Shown here in pieces: positions 44,773 through 54,867 of a stretch of DNA of 64,000 nucleotides; positions within the stretch are counted from its first letter, which is position 1; each line of letters starts with the position of its first letter. The stretch lies in assembly GCA_900472295.1 (NCBI GenBank), contig UCIA01000007.1, forward strand, positions 3,686-67,685, in the 5' to 3' direction. The notes below the pieces were generated by a model, which had not been told where the DNA came from, searched no databases, and saw only the letters and a list, made by a program, of their open reading frames with translations. A program made the position numbers and the translations under genes. This stretch comes from Hyphomicrobiales bacterium (GTDB taxonomy: Bacteria > Pseudomonadota > Alphaproteobacteria > Rhizobiales > Rhizobiaceae).

Positions 44773-46077
44773 TCAGCCTTTGGTTTCCGGCGCGGCGTTC
44801 GCCCCTGCCGGATGTCCCCCACCGGCACCCTTGTTCTTCTCGAGCACCGCTTCGGTGATCGAATTCGGCAGCCTGCGTGGCGTCTCGATCAGTCCGAGCA
44901 CCGGCAGGATGATGAGGAAGAAGGCAAAGTAGAACAGCGTCGCCATCTGCGCCATGAACACGAAGCTGCCTTCGGCCGGCTGCGAGCCCAGCCAACCGAG
45001 CAGGATGGCGTCGGCCACGAAGAGCCAGAAGAACAGCTTGTACCAGGGACGGTAGACCGCCGAACGAACCTTGGAGGTGTCGAGCCACGGCACCAGGAAC
45101 AGCATGACGATGGCACCGAACATGCACAGCACGCCGCCGAGCTTGGAATTGATCGGCCCGATGTTGAAGGTGATGGCGCGCAGGATCGCGTAGAATGGCA
45201 GGAAGTACCATTCCGGCACGATATGGGCCGGCGTCTTCAGCGGGTTGGCGACCGTGTAATTGTCGGGATGGCCGAGGAAGTTCGGCAAATAGAAGACGAA
45301 ATAGGCGAAGAAGAACAGGAACACGATCATGCCGAACGCGTCCTTGATGGTCGCATAGGGCGTGAAGGCGACGGTGTCGGTCTTCGACTTGACCTCAATG
45401 CCGGTCGGGTTCGACTGCCCCACCACATGCAGCGCCCAGACGTGCAGCACGACGACGCCGGCAATCATGAACGGCAGCAGGTAATGCAGCGCGAAGAAGC
45501 GGTTGAGCGTCGGGTTGTCGACGGCGAAACCGCCGAGCAGCAGTTCCTGGATCCAGTTGCCGACCAGCGGGATGGCGCTGAAGAAGCCGGTGATGACGGT
45601 GGCGCCCCAGAAGCTCATCTGACCCCAGGGCAGCACATAGCCCATGAAGCCGGTCGCCATCATCAGCAGGTAGATGATGCAGCCGAGGATCCACAACAGC
45701 TCGCGCGGCGCCTTGTAGGAGCCGTAGTAGAGCCCGCGAAAGATGTGGATGTAGACGGCGACGAAGAAGAACGAGGCGCCGTTGGAATGCATGTAGCGCA
45801 ACAACCAGCCCGAATTGACGTCGCGCATGATCTTCTCGACCGAATTGAAGGCGAGATTGGTGTCGGCGGTATAGTGCATGGCCAGCACGATGCCGGTCAG
45901 GATCTGCGCCACCAGCATGATCGCCAGGATGCCGCCGAAGGTCCAGGCATAGTTGAGGTTGCGCGGCACCGGATAGGCGATGAAGCTGTCATAGACCAGG
46001 CGCGGCAGCGGCATGCGCGCGTCGAACCAGCGTTCGATACCGGTCTTGGGCGTATAGGTCGAGTGTCCCTCGCTCAT
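44773..46077 (-). CDS. petB: Cytochrome b subunit of the bc1 complex
   Basis: A 434-residue integral membrane protein with eight helices. It carries the bis-haem histidine pairs (e.g. [20 protein letters not shown]) and the Qo-site PEWYFLPFY. It oxidises ubiquinol at Qo and reduces quinone at Qi. The ATG at 46077 ([10 protein letters not shown]) begins 16 bases after the Rieske stop; the frame is open further upstream but overlaps petA. A Gly/Ala/Pro tail of about 25 residues ends the protein. Confidence 0.96.
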   Translation of the reverse strand: MSEGHSTYTPKTGIERWFDARMPLPRLVYDSFIAYPVPRNLNYAWTFGGILAIMLVAQILTGIVLAMHYTADTNLAFNSVEKIMRDVNSGWLLRYMHSNGASFFFVAVYIHIFRGLYYGSYKAPRELLWILGCIIYLLMMATGFMGYVLPWGQMSFWGATVITGFFSAIPLVGNWIQELLLGGFAVDNPTLNRFFALHYLLPFMIAGVVVLHVWALHVVGQSNPTGIEVKSKTDTVAFTPYATIKDAFGMIVFLFFFAYFVFYLPNFLGHPDNYTVANPLKTPAHIVPEWYFLPFYAILRAITFNIGPINSKLGGVLCMFGAIVMLFLVPWLDTSKVRSAVYRPWYKLFFWLFVADAILLGWLGSQPAEGSFVFMAQMATLFYFAFFLIILPVLGLIETPRRLPNSITEAVLEKNKGAGGGHPAGANAAPETKG

Positions 46078-46093
46078 CGAATTATCCCCTGCC

Positions 46094-46654
46094 TCAACCG
46101 ATAAGGATTTTGGTATCGGAAATGAACTTGAATACCGGCACGGCCATGTTTTCCGGCGCCGGGCCTTGGCGGATGCGGCCGGCGGTATCGTACACCGAGC
46201 CATGGCACGGGCAGAACCAGCCGCCAAAATCGCCTTCCTGGCCGAGCGGAATGCAGCCCAGATGCGTGCAGACCTGTACCATCACCATCCAGGCTTCCTT
46301 GCCGGGCGTGGTGCGGTTGGCGTCGGTCGCCGGCGCATCGGCCGGCAGATTGGCGTTGCGGGCAATAGGATCCTTGAGGTCGGCAAGGTTTACGGCCTCG
46401 CCGTCCTTCATCTCCTGCTCGGTGCGGTTGCGCACCACGACCGGCTTGCCGCGCCATTTGACGATCAGAGACATGCCAGGCGTCAGCGAGGCAACATCGA
46501 CCTCCACCGAGGCCAGCGCCAGCGTCGAGGCATCGGGGCGCATCTGGTCGATGAACGGCCAGGCAAAGGCGCCCGCGCCGACCACTGCGGCCATGCCGGT
46601 GGCGACGTAAAGAAAATCACGACGGTTGGGATCCTGGGTGTCGATAGCGCTCAC
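46094..46654 (-). CDS. petA: Rieske iron-sulfur subunit of the bc1 complex
   Basis: A 186-residue Rieske protein. An N-terminal twin-arginine-type signal anchor ([18 protein letters not shown]) is retained as the membrane helix. The [2Fe-2S] ligands are C129, H131, C148 and H151 (CTHLGC...CPCHGS), and C134 and C150 form the family disulfide. It is first in the petABC operon. The divergent cupin gene begins 315 bases away. Confidence 0.96.
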   Translation of the reverse strand: MSAIDTQDPNRRDFLYVATGMAAVVGAGAFAWPFIDQMRPDASTLALASVEVDVASLTPGMSLIVKWRGKPVVVRNRTEQEMKDGEAVNLADLKDPIARNANLPADAPATDANRTTPGKEAWMVMVQVCTHLGCIPLGQEGDFGGWFCPCHGSVYDTAGRIRQGPAPENMAVPVFKFISDTKILIG

Positions 46655-46969
46655 GGGTGCCTGATCCTTTCGCCTCTTTCGAGCCGGCGGCCGAGCTTTG
46701 TTCCCCGCTCCATCGCGCCGGCCCGACAGCGCATGGCGAACAAGCTAGCGAATTCCTCCGGCATTTGGATTTCGGTTTATGCGTGAAGCCCGTTTTTGTC
46801 CAGCGCGGTGAAGCGACAAGGGCAGATTGTCGCGGGGGCAAAACACCGTGTCCGCCGACCGGGCGTCCAGCGACTGGAAAAGGCGGCCAAACAACAGGGA
46901 AACAGCAGCAAATCCGACGCCCCGCCCCTGTCTCGACAGGACGGGTTGCCCTGATCTAGTCTCGCTGAC
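46655..46969. other. Divergent promoter region petA / cupin
   Basis: A 315-base non-coding gap that must hold the leftward petABC promoter and the rightward cupin promoter. It is GC-rich, and I see no clear sigma-70 boxes, hairpins or palindromes. Confidence 0.4.
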
Positions 46970-47314
46970 ATGGCACACATCATCGACCGCGAGAGCTGGA
47001 CCACGACGCCCGGCCGCTGGCAGGGCGAACTGCAACTGGCCGCCTATGGCTCCAACTCTTGCCTGATCTTCAATTATCAGCCGGAGATTGGCGGCGGCCC
47101 GCGGCTGCACACGCACCCCTATAGCGAGATCTTCATCATCCGTCAGGGAACCGGCCTGTTCACGATCGGCGACCAGCAGATCGAGGCCACGACCGGCCAG
47201 ATCCTGATCGTGCCGCCAAACACACCGCACAAATTCACCAATCTCGGACCGGGCCCGCTGGAATCGACCGACATCCACGAAAACGGCAGCTTCATCACCG
47301 AATGGCTGGAATGA
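46970..47314 (+). CDS. Cupin domain protein
   Basis: A 114-residue single cupin. Motif 1 is GGGPRLHTHPYSEIFIIRQG and motif 2 is GQILIVPPNTPHKFTNLG, so the metal-binding His/Glu residues are present. Small cupins include isomerases, dioxygenases and ligand sensors; nothing here decides the role. It is divergent from petA and convergent with the DUF6665 gene. Confidence 0.88.
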   Translation: MAHIIDRESWTTTPGRWQGELQLAAYGSNSCLIFNYQPEIGGGPRLHTHPYSEIFIIRQGTGLFTIGDQQIEATTGQILIVPPNTPHKFTNLGPGPLESTDIHENGSFITEWLE

Positions 47315-47332
47315 TGGTTTGCCTGCCAGCCC

Positions 47333-47644
47333 CTAGCTGGCGCCGAGCCTGACCAGCACTGCCCTTGGTATGTCGTACTCCCGGATTACCGACTCATGCC
47401 GGCGCAAGCCACAGAGTTCGCGCTGGATGAAGTAGGCGTGCACGGCCACGGCGGCTTCCTTCAGCAGCCGGGGACGATGCTCGTCATCGATGTTCTCGCG
47501 CAGCTTCTTCAGGGTTTCCTCGACGCGCTGGCCGGTGCGGCCGAGCGCGGCCGCCTTTTCAGCCAGGATCTCGTGGCCGAGCAGGTCGAGCGCGCTTTCC
47601 TGCGCGCTGCTCTGTCCAAAATTCGAAGGCATTCTGACCGACAT
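47333..47644 (-). CDS. DUF6665 family protein
   Basis: A 103-residue, mostly helical soluble protein (ALDLLGHEILAEKAAALGRTG; VEETLKKLRE) of the DUF6665 type seen in Rhizobiales. No function is known. AAGG precedes the ATG. It follows two ABC exporter genes by nine bases on the same strand, so it is likely the third gene of that operon and might be an accessory factor (inference). Confidence 0.75.
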   Translation of the reverse strand: MSVRMPSNFGQSSAQESALDLLGHEILAEKAAALGRTGQRVEETLKKLRENIDDEHRPRLLKEAAVAVHAYFIQRELCGLRRHESVIREYDIPRAVLVRLGAS

Positions 47645-47653
47645 CGCAGCCTT

Positions 47654-49537
47654 TTACTCCGCCGGCCGCGTCTCTTCCAGCACGCTTTCCTCGTGATAGA
47701 GGAAGCCGCCGGACTGCCGTTTCCACAGCCGCGCATAGAGCCCGTCACGTGCCACCAGCTCGTCATGCGTGCCCTGTTCGACGATGCGGCCGCCATCCAG
47801 CACCACCAGCCGGTCGAGCGCCGCGATGGTCGACAGACGGTGGGCGATGGCGATGACCGTCTTGTTCTCCATCAGCCGTGCCAGATTCTCCTGGATCGCC
47901 GCCTCGATGTCGGAATCGAGCGCCGAGGTCGCCTCGTCGAGGATCAGGATCGGCGCATCCTTGAGGAAGACACGGGCGATCGCCACGCGCTGGCGCTGAC
48001 CGCCTGACAGTTTGACGCCGCGCTCGCCGACAAAGGCCTCGTAGCCGGCACGGTCCTTGTTGTCGCGCAGGCCAAGGATGAAATCATGCGCCTCGGCCTT
48101 CTTAGCCGCCGCGATCACCTCGGCGTCGGTGGCGTCCGGCATGCCGAGCTTGATGTTGTCGCGCAGCGAGCGATGGAACAGCGCCGTGTCCTGGCTGACC
48201 ACGCCGATATTGGCCCGCAGCGAATTCTGCGTCACCTCGGCAACGTTCTGGCCGTCAATGGTGATCGATCCGCCCTCCAGGTCGTAGAGGCGCAGGATAA
48301 GGTTGGCGAGCGTCGTCTTGCCGGCGCCGGACGGCCCGACCAGCCCGACCTTCTCGCCTGGCTTGACCACGAGGTCGATGCCGTTCAGCACGCCGAAGCC
48401 TTTGCCGTAGTGAAACTCGACGTTCTTCACCTCGATACGGCCGCCGGTCACGACAAGCTCCTTCGCATCGGGCGCATCGACAAGCCCGAGCGGCTGCGAG
48501 ATCAGCGCCTTGGAGTTCTCCAGCACGCCGAGGTTCCGCAATATGCCGTTGAGCTGCATCATCACCCGCCCGAGCAGCATGTTGAGCCGCAGCACCAGGG
48601 ACAGCGTGAAGGCGACTGCACCTACGGTGATCGACCCTTCGACCCAGAGATAGACGGCAAAGCAGCCGATCGCGGTGATCATGATGCCCGATAGCGTCGT
48701 CAGCGCCATGCGCACACCGGTCAGCCGGCGCGTGAAGGGACGTAGCGCATCGAGATAGATGTCGAAGCCGTTCTTGATGTAGCGGTCGTCGCCATCGGCC
48801 GAGAACAGCTTCAGCGTCTGCACGTTGGAATAGGAATCGATAATGCGCCCATTGATCATCGAGCCGGCCTCAGCCGTGGCCTCGGCATGCCTGCGGATCG
48901 AGGGCAGGTACAGCTTGGCCAGCCAGGCGAAAGCGAGGATCCAGATCACCACCAGCACGGCCAGGCGCAGATCCAGCCCGGCGACCAGCGCCAGCGTCGT
49001 CACCGTATAGATGAGCATGAACCAGATGACCTCGATGAAGCTCTCCATCAGGTCGCCGGTCGCTTGCCCCGCCTGCCAGACTTTTGTCGCGATGCGCCCG
49101 GCGAAGTCGTTCTGGAAGAAGGTGTAGGACTGTCGCGAGACGTGCCGGTGCGCCTGCCAGCGCACCAGATTGTAGAAGCCCGGCGTGATCGTCTGTTCGT
49201 TGACCAGCGCCGACAGGCCGACGACGATAGTGCGGATGACCGCCACCACCACGATCATGAAAACCAGTTCGGGGCCGGCGGCGGTCCACAGCGCATGCCA
49301 GCTGCGCTCGGCGGGAAGCTGGTCGAGAATATCGACCAGCCGCCCAACGAAGTAGAACAGCCCGGCTTCGATCAGCGGCGCGATGCCGCCGATGACCAGC
49401 ATGGCGAAGAAGGCGAACTTCGCCTGGCCGACATAGTGCCATAGGAAGCCGCCGACGCTTGACGGTGGCCGAAGCTTCGCTGGCTCCCTGAACGGATAGA
49501 CCCAGTTCTCGAACCAGCGGTAGACGGCTGCCATCAT
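47654..49537 (-). CDS. ABC exporter half-transporter (copy 2)
   Basis: A 627-residue MsbA-type protein: six membrane helices (about 30-330) followed by an ATPase domain with Walker A GPSGAGKTT, signature LSGGQRQRV, Walker B ILILDEATSALD and the H-loop AHRLST. All catalytic residues are intact. The substrate is unknown. It starts 10 bases after the paralogous exporter gene, so the pair likely forms a heterodimer or two related homodimers. Confidence 0.92.
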   Translation of the reverse strand: MMAAVYRWFENWVYPFREPAKLRPPSSVGGFLWHYVGQAKFAFFAMLVIGGIAPLIEAGLFYFVGRLVDILDQLPAERSWHALWTAAGPELVFMIVVVAVIRTIVVGLSALVNEQTITPGFYNLVRWQAHRHVSRQSYTFFQNDFAGRIATKVWQAGQATGDLMESFIEVIWFMLIYTVTTLALVAGLDLRLAVLVVIWILAFAWLAKLYLPSIRRHAEATAEAGSMINGRIIDSYSNVQTLKLFSADGDDRYIKNGFDIYLDALRPFTRRLTGVRMALTTLSGIMITAIGCFAVYLWVEGSITVGAVAFTLSLVLRLNMLLGRVMMQLNGILRNLGVLENSKALISQPLGLVDAPDAKELVVTGGRIEVKNVEFHYGKGFGVLNGIDLVVKPGEKVGLVGPSGAGKTTLANLILRLYDLEGGSITIDGQNVAEVTQNSLRANIGVVSQDTALFHRSLRDNIKLGMPDATDAEVIAAAKKAEAHDFILGLRDNKDRAGYEAFVGERGVKLSGGQRQRVAIARVFLKDAPILILDEATSALDSDIEAAIQENLARLMENKTVIAIAHRLSTIAALDRLVVLDGGRIVEQGTHDELVARDGLYARLWKRQSGGFLYHEESVLEETRPAE

Positions 49538-49547
49538 GCTGATGTCA

Positions 49548-51428
49548 TCACTCTGCGGCTTCTCCTTTGGCTACAGCGTCATTGGCGGCATCGACCGGAC
49601 CGTCGTCGAGCAGGAACCCGCCCGACTGGCGCTGCCAGAGCTGCGCGTAGAGCCCGCCGCTGGCGACCAGTTCCTCGTGCGACCCTTCCTCGATGACACG
49701 GCCCTTGTCGAGGACGACGAGCCTGTCCATCGCCGCGATGGTCGACAGCCGGTGCGCGATGGCGATGACGGTCTTGCCCTGCATGAGCTTGTAGAGATTC
49801 TCCTGGATCGCGGCCTCGGCTTCGGAATCCAGCGCCGACGTCGCTTCGTCAAGGATAAGTATCGGCGCGTCCTTCAACATAACGCGAGCAATGGCGATGC
49901 GTTGCCGCTGGCCGCCGGACAATTTGACGCCGCGGTCGCCGACATGGGCGTCGAACCCTTTGCGGCCGGTGTGGTCCGAAAGCCCGCCGATGAACTCCAG
50001 TGCCTCGGCCCGCCCGGCTGCCTCGACAAGCATCTCCTCGCTGGCATCGGGCCGGCCATAGAGGATGTTCTCGCGCACCGAACGGTGCAGCAGCGAGGTG
50101 TCCTGCGTCACCATGCCGATCTGCGCGCGCAGCGAATCCTGCGTCACCGACGCAATCTCCTGCCCGTCGATCAGGATCCGGCCGTTCTCGAGGTCGTAGA
50201 AGCGCAACAGGAGATTGACCAGCGTCGACTTGCCGGCGCCGGAGCGACCGACAATGCCGACCTTCTCGCCGGGCTTCACCGTCAGCGACAGGTTCTCGAT
50301 GACGCCCTTCTGCTTGCCATAGTGGAAGCGGATGTCGTCGAAGCGGATCTCGCCCTTGGTGACGGCAATATCCTTCGCCCCCGGCCGGTCCTCGACCAGG
50401 CGCGGCATCGAGATCGAGGCGATGCCGTCCTGCACCGTGCCGATGTTCTCGAACAGGCCGGACATTTCCCACATGATCCACTGCGACATGCCCCACATCC
50501 TGAGCACCAGGCCGATGACCACGGCGACGGCGCCGATCGTTACCGCCTGGCCGAGCCACAGCCACAGCGCCAGCGCCGTCACAGAGAACAGCAGCAGCGC
50601 GTTGAGGATGTAGAGCAGGCCGTACAGCACCGTCACCAGCCGCATCGACTGGTAGACCGTCTCGAGGAAGCCGGCCATGCCTTCTCTCGCGAACGATGCT
50701 TCGCGGCGCGAATGGCTGAACAACTTGACCGTCTGGATGTTGGTGTAGCTGTCGACGACACGGCCGGTCATGGTCGAGCGCGCATTGGCCTGTGCCTCGC
50801 CGACCTTGCCCAGCTTCGGGATGAAGAAGCGCAACAACCCGATATAGCCAAGCAGCCAGACGCCAAGCGGCGCCGCCAGCCGCCAGTCGGCCGAGCCGAC
50901 GATCAACACCATGCCAAGGAAATAGACGATGACGTAGTTCAAGACGTCGATCACCTTGATGACGCATTCGCGCACGGCGAGCGCCGTCTGCATCAGCTTG
51001 GTGGCGATGCGGCCGGCGAATTCGTCCTGATAGAAGCTCATCGACTGCTTCAAGAGATAGCGATGCACCTGCCAGCGGATGCGCATGGGGTAGTTGCCCA
51101 TCAGCGTCTGCTGGTTGAGCAGCGAATGCAGCCATACCGTGCCCGGCAGCGCGAACAGCACGACGAAGGCCATGCCGGCGAGCTTCCAGCTCTCGGTCTG
51201 CAGGAAGGTTTCGCGGTTCTGCCCCGACAGCCAGTCGACGATGCGGCCCATGAAGCCGAACATCCACACTTCGGCGATGGCGATCGCCGTCACCAGCACC
51301 GCATCGACGATGATGTAGGGCCAGGCGCCGCGCGTATAATGCACGCAGAAGGCAACCAGCGTCTTGGGCGGCTCGACCGGTTCCGCCGCGGGGAACGGAT
51401 CGAGCCTTTTTTCAAACCAGTTAAACAT
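49548..51428 (-). CDS. ABC exporter half-transporter (copy 1)
   Basis: A 626-residue paralogue of the next gene: six membrane helices and an ATPase domain with GRSGAGKST, LSGGQRQRI, ILILDEATSALD and AHRLST. Both ATPase sites look competent, unlike many heterodimeric exporters where one is degenerate. The ATG at 51428 (MFNWFEKRLDPF) matches the N-terminal pattern of its paralogue (WFENWVYPF); a GTG 12 bases upstream is possible. It is the first gene of the exporter-exporter-DUF6665 operon. Confidence 0.92.
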   Translation of the reverse strand: MFNWFEKRLDPFPAAEPVEPPKTLVAFCVHYTRGAWPYIIVDAVLVTAIAIAEVWMFGFMGRIVDWLSGQNRETFLQTESWKLAGMAFVVLFALPGTVWLHSLLNQQTLMGNYPMRIRWQVHRYLLKQSMSFYQDEFAGRIATKLMQTALAVRECVIKVIDVLNYVIVYFLGMVLIVGSADWRLAAPLGVWLLGYIGLLRFFIPKLGKVGEAQANARSTMTGRVVDSYTNIQTVKLFSHSRREASFAREGMAGFLETVYQSMRLVTVLYGLLYILNALLLFSVTALALWLWLGQAVTIGAVAVVIGLVLRMWGMSQWIMWEMSGLFENIGTVQDGIASISMPRLVEDRPGAKDIAVTKGEIRFDDIRFHYGKQKGVIENLSLTVKPGEKVGIVGRSGAGKSTLVNLLLRFYDLENGRILIDGQEIASVTQDSLRAQIGMVTQDTSLLHRSVRENILYGRPDASEEMLVEAAGRAEALEFIGGLSDHTGRKGFDAHVGDRGVKLSGGQRQRIAIARVMLKDAPILILDEATSALDSEAEAAIQENLYKLMQGKTVIAIAHRLSTIAAMDRLVVLDKGRVIEEGSHEELVASGGLYAQLWQRQSGGFLLDDGPVDAANDAVAKGEAAE

Positions 51429-51455
51429 AGTGATGCTCACAAAACTGTTGTCCGC

Positions 51456-52007
51456 TCAGGCGGCACGGGAAAGGTCCCCGGAACGTACGGCGTCAGGGAC
51501 CGACGGCCCGGAATCACCCGGGCCATCGGTCCTGCTTCGCGCAATATAGGGACTTGCGGGCTTTTCGCCGACAGGCGCACCTAGGGAGGCTGACGGCACG
51601 CCGCCACCAGCCCGGTTTTTCGTGCCAGGTCGGATCAGCCGGATGATCCGGCGTACCAGCGATGGCCGGCTGTGGTCGGGAACCGCGCGCGAGAAATCGA
51701 CATCGGGCAGCATGCCGCGATGCGGGCGCCGGCGAGTCTCGGCGTGAACCGCCGACGAATAAGTCTCGCCGATCAGCAGCGCCCAGGTTGCGGTCTTGCG
51801 GTCGTGAAGGCTCCTTGAGCCGGGTATCTTGTAGGGATCGAACATCGGTCCGTCCTCCGTGTGTAAGTAGAGATAAAAAGGCGAAGCAATGTCGTGCGCC
51901 GGCATTCGGCCGGAGGCGCGGATTGCATCGGTCGGGACACGGGGATTCACCCCGGCCAGGACACGCTCAACTGGGGCGTACAGCCCCTTTAACAGTTTGA
52001 AAAACAT
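51456..52007 (-). CDS. Hypothetical protein (183 aa)
   Basis: The ATG at 52007 follows AAGGA with eight bases spacing, supporting translation. The first 90 residues look protein-like (FFKLLKGLYAPVERVLAGV; FYLYLHTEDGPMFDPYKIPG), while the last 60 are low-complexity, rich in Pro, Ser, Gly and Arg. I recognise no domain, signal peptide or membrane segment. It lies just upstream of the exporter operon on the same strand. A shorter product starting at the internal Met of MFDPYKIPG is possible. Confidence 0.55.
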   Translation of the reverse strand: MFFKLLKGLYAPVERVLAGVNPRVPTDAIRASGRMPAHDIASPFYLYLHTEDGPMFDPYKIPGSRSLHDRKTATWALLIGETYSSAVHAETRRRPHRGMLPDVDFSRAVPDHSRPSLVRRIIRLIRPGTKNRAGGGVPSASLGAPVGEKPASPYIARSRTDGPGDSGPSVPDAVRSGDLSRAA

Positions 52008-52290
52008 CGCAGGATTCCTTCAACGGCCGAAAACTTGGTTCGGCGGGAATCGGTGCGATCAAATCTTAGAAGTCAGGTAAATCGTCGTACCGAAACCGCC
52101 GGCAGGCAGGTAAGCCCACGAGAGGGGCGCTGGATGTGCATGGTCATCATGAGTTTCCCCTCCATCGGTTCGGGTTGACAATGTGTGCGGTATAATCGAC
52201 TTCGCAGAAAATGGCCATCCGCAGGTCCAGCAATTTCCAAAACCACGAGTCCGCTGTGGCCGATCTGCCACTTATTAGAAAGACGTGGAA

Positions 52291-52749
52291 ATGAACCACC
52301 GTCTCCGCATCGCCCTCTACCAGCCTGACATTGCCGGCAACACCGGGACGATCCTGCGCTTCGCCGCGTGCCTTGGTCTCGGCGTCGATATCATCGAGCC
52401 CGCCGGCTTTCCGCTCTCCGACAGAGCGCTGAAACGCGCCGGTATGGATTACCTCGAAATGGCTGCCCTGACCCGGCATGTCGACTGGAACGCCTTCGAG
52501 GACTGGCGCAAGGGTGAAGCGCGCCGGCTGGTGCTGCTCACCACCAAAGCCGCGAGTCCCTACACCGAATACGCTTTCGCCGGCGGCGACATCCTGCTGT
52601 TCGGCCGCGAATCCGCTGGCGTGCCGGACCCTGTCCATCAGGCGGCGGATGCGCGGCTGACGATCCCGATGCAGCCTAACACGCGCAGCATCAATGTCGC
52701 GCTGTCGGTCGCCATGGTTGCCGGTGAAGCCATCCGGCAGCTCGGCTAA
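52291..52749 (+). CDS. trmL: tRNA (cytidine(34)-2'-O)-methyltransferase
   Basis: A 152-residue SPOUT-class methyltransferase with the trefoil-knot motifs IALYQPDIAGNTGTILR, ILLFGRESAGVP and IPMQPNTRSINVALSVAM. It methylates the wobble ribose of specific leucine tRNAs. A GTG six bases upstream is an alternative start. It is preceded by a 280-base non-coding region and is not obviously in an operon. Confidence 0.93.
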   Translation: MNHRLRIALYQPDIAGNTGTILRFAACLGLGVDIIEPAGFPLSDRALKRAGMDYLEMAALTRHVDWNAFEDWRKGEARRLVLLTTKAASPYTEYAFAGGDILLFGRESAGVPDPVHQAADARLTIPMQPNTRSINVALSVAMVAGEAIRQLG

Positions 52750-52852
52750 CACCTCATCGCCGTCGCGAACGGCTGTCACTTCCCGCGTCGTTCTCACCCA
52801 GGCGCACATCGCCTTCTCCTCAATTGCCCTATCGACATTTCCTGGCTACAAG

Positions 52853-52868
52853 CTCAACTTAACTTGAG
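52853..52868. promoter_or_regulatory. SoxR box
   Basis: CTCAActtaacTTGAG matches the SoxR operator CTCAAgttaacTTGAG except for one central base. It lies 18 bases before the soxR start codon, so it probably overlaps the soxR promoter and mediates autoregulation. No soxS or other target gene is adjacent. Confidence 0.75.
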
Positions 52869-52886
52869 GTCAAGCGGAAAAGTGAA

Positions 52887-53333
52887 ATGGCTCAGGTAAA
52901 GGAATTGACGGTTGGCCAGGTGGCCATGCGCAGCGGCGTGGCGGTGTCGGCGCTGCACTTTTATGAAGCGCGCGGCTTGATCCGCAGCCATCGTACATCA
53001 GGCAACCAACGGCGCTATGGCCGCGACGTGCTGCGGCGGGTAGCAATCATCCGGATCGCCCAGGAGGTCGGCATCTCACTGGCCGAGATCGGCGCCGCAC
53101 TTCATTCCTTGCCCGAAAGCCGTACGCCGACGCGCGAGGACTGGAACCTGCTGTCAACCGGATGGCGCGACAATCTCGATCGCAAGATCAGCCAGTTGAA
53201 GAAGCTGCGCGACGGCCTGACCGACTGCATCGGCTGCGGCTGCATGTCGATCGACAAATGCCCGCTGCGGAACAAGGAGGATCGGCTAAGCGCCGATGGT
53301 CCGGGCGCGAGGCGGCTGTTGGTGGAGTCCTAA
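52887..53333 (+). CDS. soxR: Redox-sensing MerR-family activator SoxR
   Basis: A 148-residue MerR-type regulator: DNA-binding domain ([25 protein letters not shown]), dimerisation helix, and the [2Fe-2S] cluster cysteines C114, C117, C119 and C125 ([12 protein letters not shown]). Oxidation of the cluster by redox-cycling compounds activates transcription at SoxR boxes. A SoxR box sits in its own promoter. Outside enterics SoxR usually controls exporters or oxidoreductases directly. The stop overlaps the convergent gene by four bases. Confidence 0.95.
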   Translation: MAQVKELTVGQVAMRSGVAVSALHFYEARGLIRSHRTSGNQRRYGRDVLRRVAIIRIAQEVGISLAEIGAALHSLPESRTPTREDWNLLSTGWRDNLDRKISQLKKLRDGLTDCIGCGCMSIDKCPLRNKEDRLSADGPGARRLLVES

Positions 53334-53587
53334 TCCGCCGCCGGCAGCCGCCGTATCGTGAACTCGATGACGTCGCCCGGCCGTTCGAACCAGCTTTCAA
53401 TCTCGGTCCAGTAGGCCTGCTTGGGAAAGCGTTCGAACCATTCCTTGGCTTTAAGGCGCGCATCCGAGCGCGGCAGGACGAAGGTTTCGCGCAAAAATCC
53501 GTCGCGCGGCATGCGCTCGTGTTCGGCGCGCGAACGGTCGAGCCTTTTCTTCAAGCCGTGCAGCGGCGGTCTTGCCGGAGTGCGCAC
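53330..53587 (-). CDS. Hypothetical protein (85 aa)
   Basis: A basic, Arg-rich 85-residue protein with the pattern [21 protein letters not shown] and [19 protein letters not shown]. It is a recognisable type in rhizobial genomes but has no assigned function. No signal peptide or membrane segment is present. It is divergent from hemF and overlaps soxR tail to tail by four bases. Confidence 0.7.
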   Translation of the reverse strand: MRTPARPPLHGLKKRLDRSRAEHERMPRDGFLRETFVLPRSDARLKAKEWFERFPKQAYWTEIESWFERPGDVIEFTIRRLPAAD

Positions 53588-53672
53588 GAGGTAACTCCTT
53601 GCCCATGGTCAAGACGGGACTTGACCCTTGCCCTTAAGAGATTAGGGATCGCGCCCGGAAAAGACGAGTCCT

Positions 53673-54614
53673 TTGTCGGCTGAGACCGGAGACCTGATTT
53701 TGCAACGACCCGAAATACCGGCAGGCCTTCCGGCCGACATCGAACAGAAGAAGATGAAGGCTAGGCTCTGGTTCGAAACGCTGCGCGAGCGCATCTGCAC
53801 AACCTTCGAACAGATCGAGCAGGACTTGACCGGCCCACTGGCCGAATGGTCGCCCGGCCGCTTCGAAAAGACGCCGTGGGAACGTGACCATGGCAAGGGC
53901 GGCGGCGGCACCATGTCGATGATGCGGGGCCGCGTCTTCGAGAAGGTCGGCGTCCACACCTCGACCGTCTATGGCGAATTCTCGCCCGAATTCCGCAAGC
54001 AGATGCCCGGCGCCGAGGAAGACCCGAGCTTCTGGGCATCAGGCATTTCGCTGATCGCGCATCCCTGGAACCCCAACGTGCCGGCCGTGCACATGAACAC
54101 CCGCATGGTCGTGACGTCGCGCCATTGGTTTGGCGGCGGCGCCGATCTGACGCCGGTGCTCGACCGCAACCGCACCGAGGATCACCCCGATACGGTCGCC
54201 TTCCATCGCGCTATGCAATTTGCCTGCGAGAAGAATGCAGCCGTCGCCGACCACCCCAAATTCAAGGCCTGGTGCGACGAGTATTTCTATCTGCCGCACC
54301 GCAACGAGCCGCGCGGCGTCGGCGGCATCTTTTTCGATTGGCTGCATTCAGACGAGGACAAAGGCGGCTGGGGTGCCGATCTCAACTTCATCCAGGATGT
54401 CGGGCGTTCTTTTCTCGTCGTCTACGGCCACCTGGTTCGGGCCCATTTCAACGAAAACTGGACCGATGACGACCGCGACGAGCAACTCATTCGACGCGGC
54501 CGTTACGTCGAATTCAACCTTCTTCACGATCGCGGCACCATCTTCGGCCTGAAGACAGGCGGCAATGTCGCCTCGATCCTGTCCAGCCTGCCGCCGGAAG
54601 TGAGATGGCCGTAA
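53673..54614 (+). CDS. hemF: Aerobic coproporphyrinogen III oxidase
   Basis: A 313-residue oxygen-dependent enzyme that converts coproporphyrinogen III to protoporphyrinogen IX in haem synthesis. Family motifs are present: [41 protein letters not shown] and a C-terminal [22 protein letters not shown] start is used because no ATG precedes the conserved region. The haem product would serve the cytochromes encoded by petABC, but the genes are not linked in an operon. Confidence 0.95.
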   Translation: MSAETGDLILQRPEIPAGLPADIEQKKMKARLWFETLRERICTTFEQIEQDLTGPLAEWSPGRFEKTPWERDHGKGGGGTMSMMRGRVFEKVGVHTSTVYGEFSPEFRKQMPGAEEDPSFWASGISLIAHPWNPNVPAVHMNTRMVVTSRHWFGGGADLTPVLDRNRTEDHPDTVAFHRAMQFACEKNAAVADHPKFKAWCDEYFYLPHRNEPRGVGGIFFDWLHSDEDKGGWGADLNFIQDVGRSFLVVYGHLVRAHFNENWTDDDRDEQLIRRGRYVEFNLLHDRGTIFGLKTGGNVASILSSLPPEVRWP

Positions 54615-54720
54615 ACTGTCGGTGATCCAGATCGGCGCCGCATTGACGTCCCATTCGCCGAATCTGGGCAGGCAATGTGGCATTGCCACTATCTTTTTCG
54701 TCTAATAGGCAATTGAAATA

Positions 54721-54739
54721 AAACGACTATTTGTCGTTT
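54721..54739. other. Perfect AT-rich dyad after hemF
   Basis: AAACGAC-tattt-GTCGTTT is a perfect 7-bp inverted repeat with a five-base centre in the 253-base gap between hemF and the DUF1344 gene. It could be an operator or a weak terminator. Nothing else is recognised in this gap. Confidence 0.4.
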
Positions 54740-54867
54740 CCGGGCCGGGAAGCGCCGGCGGCTTGCCCGAGAGTAAAAAGGGTGTCGCGACACGACGCTA
54801 CCGGACGGCCCTGAACAAGGCGGAGCATTCTCCCAAGCGGATGCCCGCATTTCCAGGAGTACTTACC

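Noticed and set aside
52175..52196. Perfect TTGACA and TATAAT hexamers before trmL
   Set aside because: They are only 10 bases apart, far from the 17 needed for a sigma-70 promoter.
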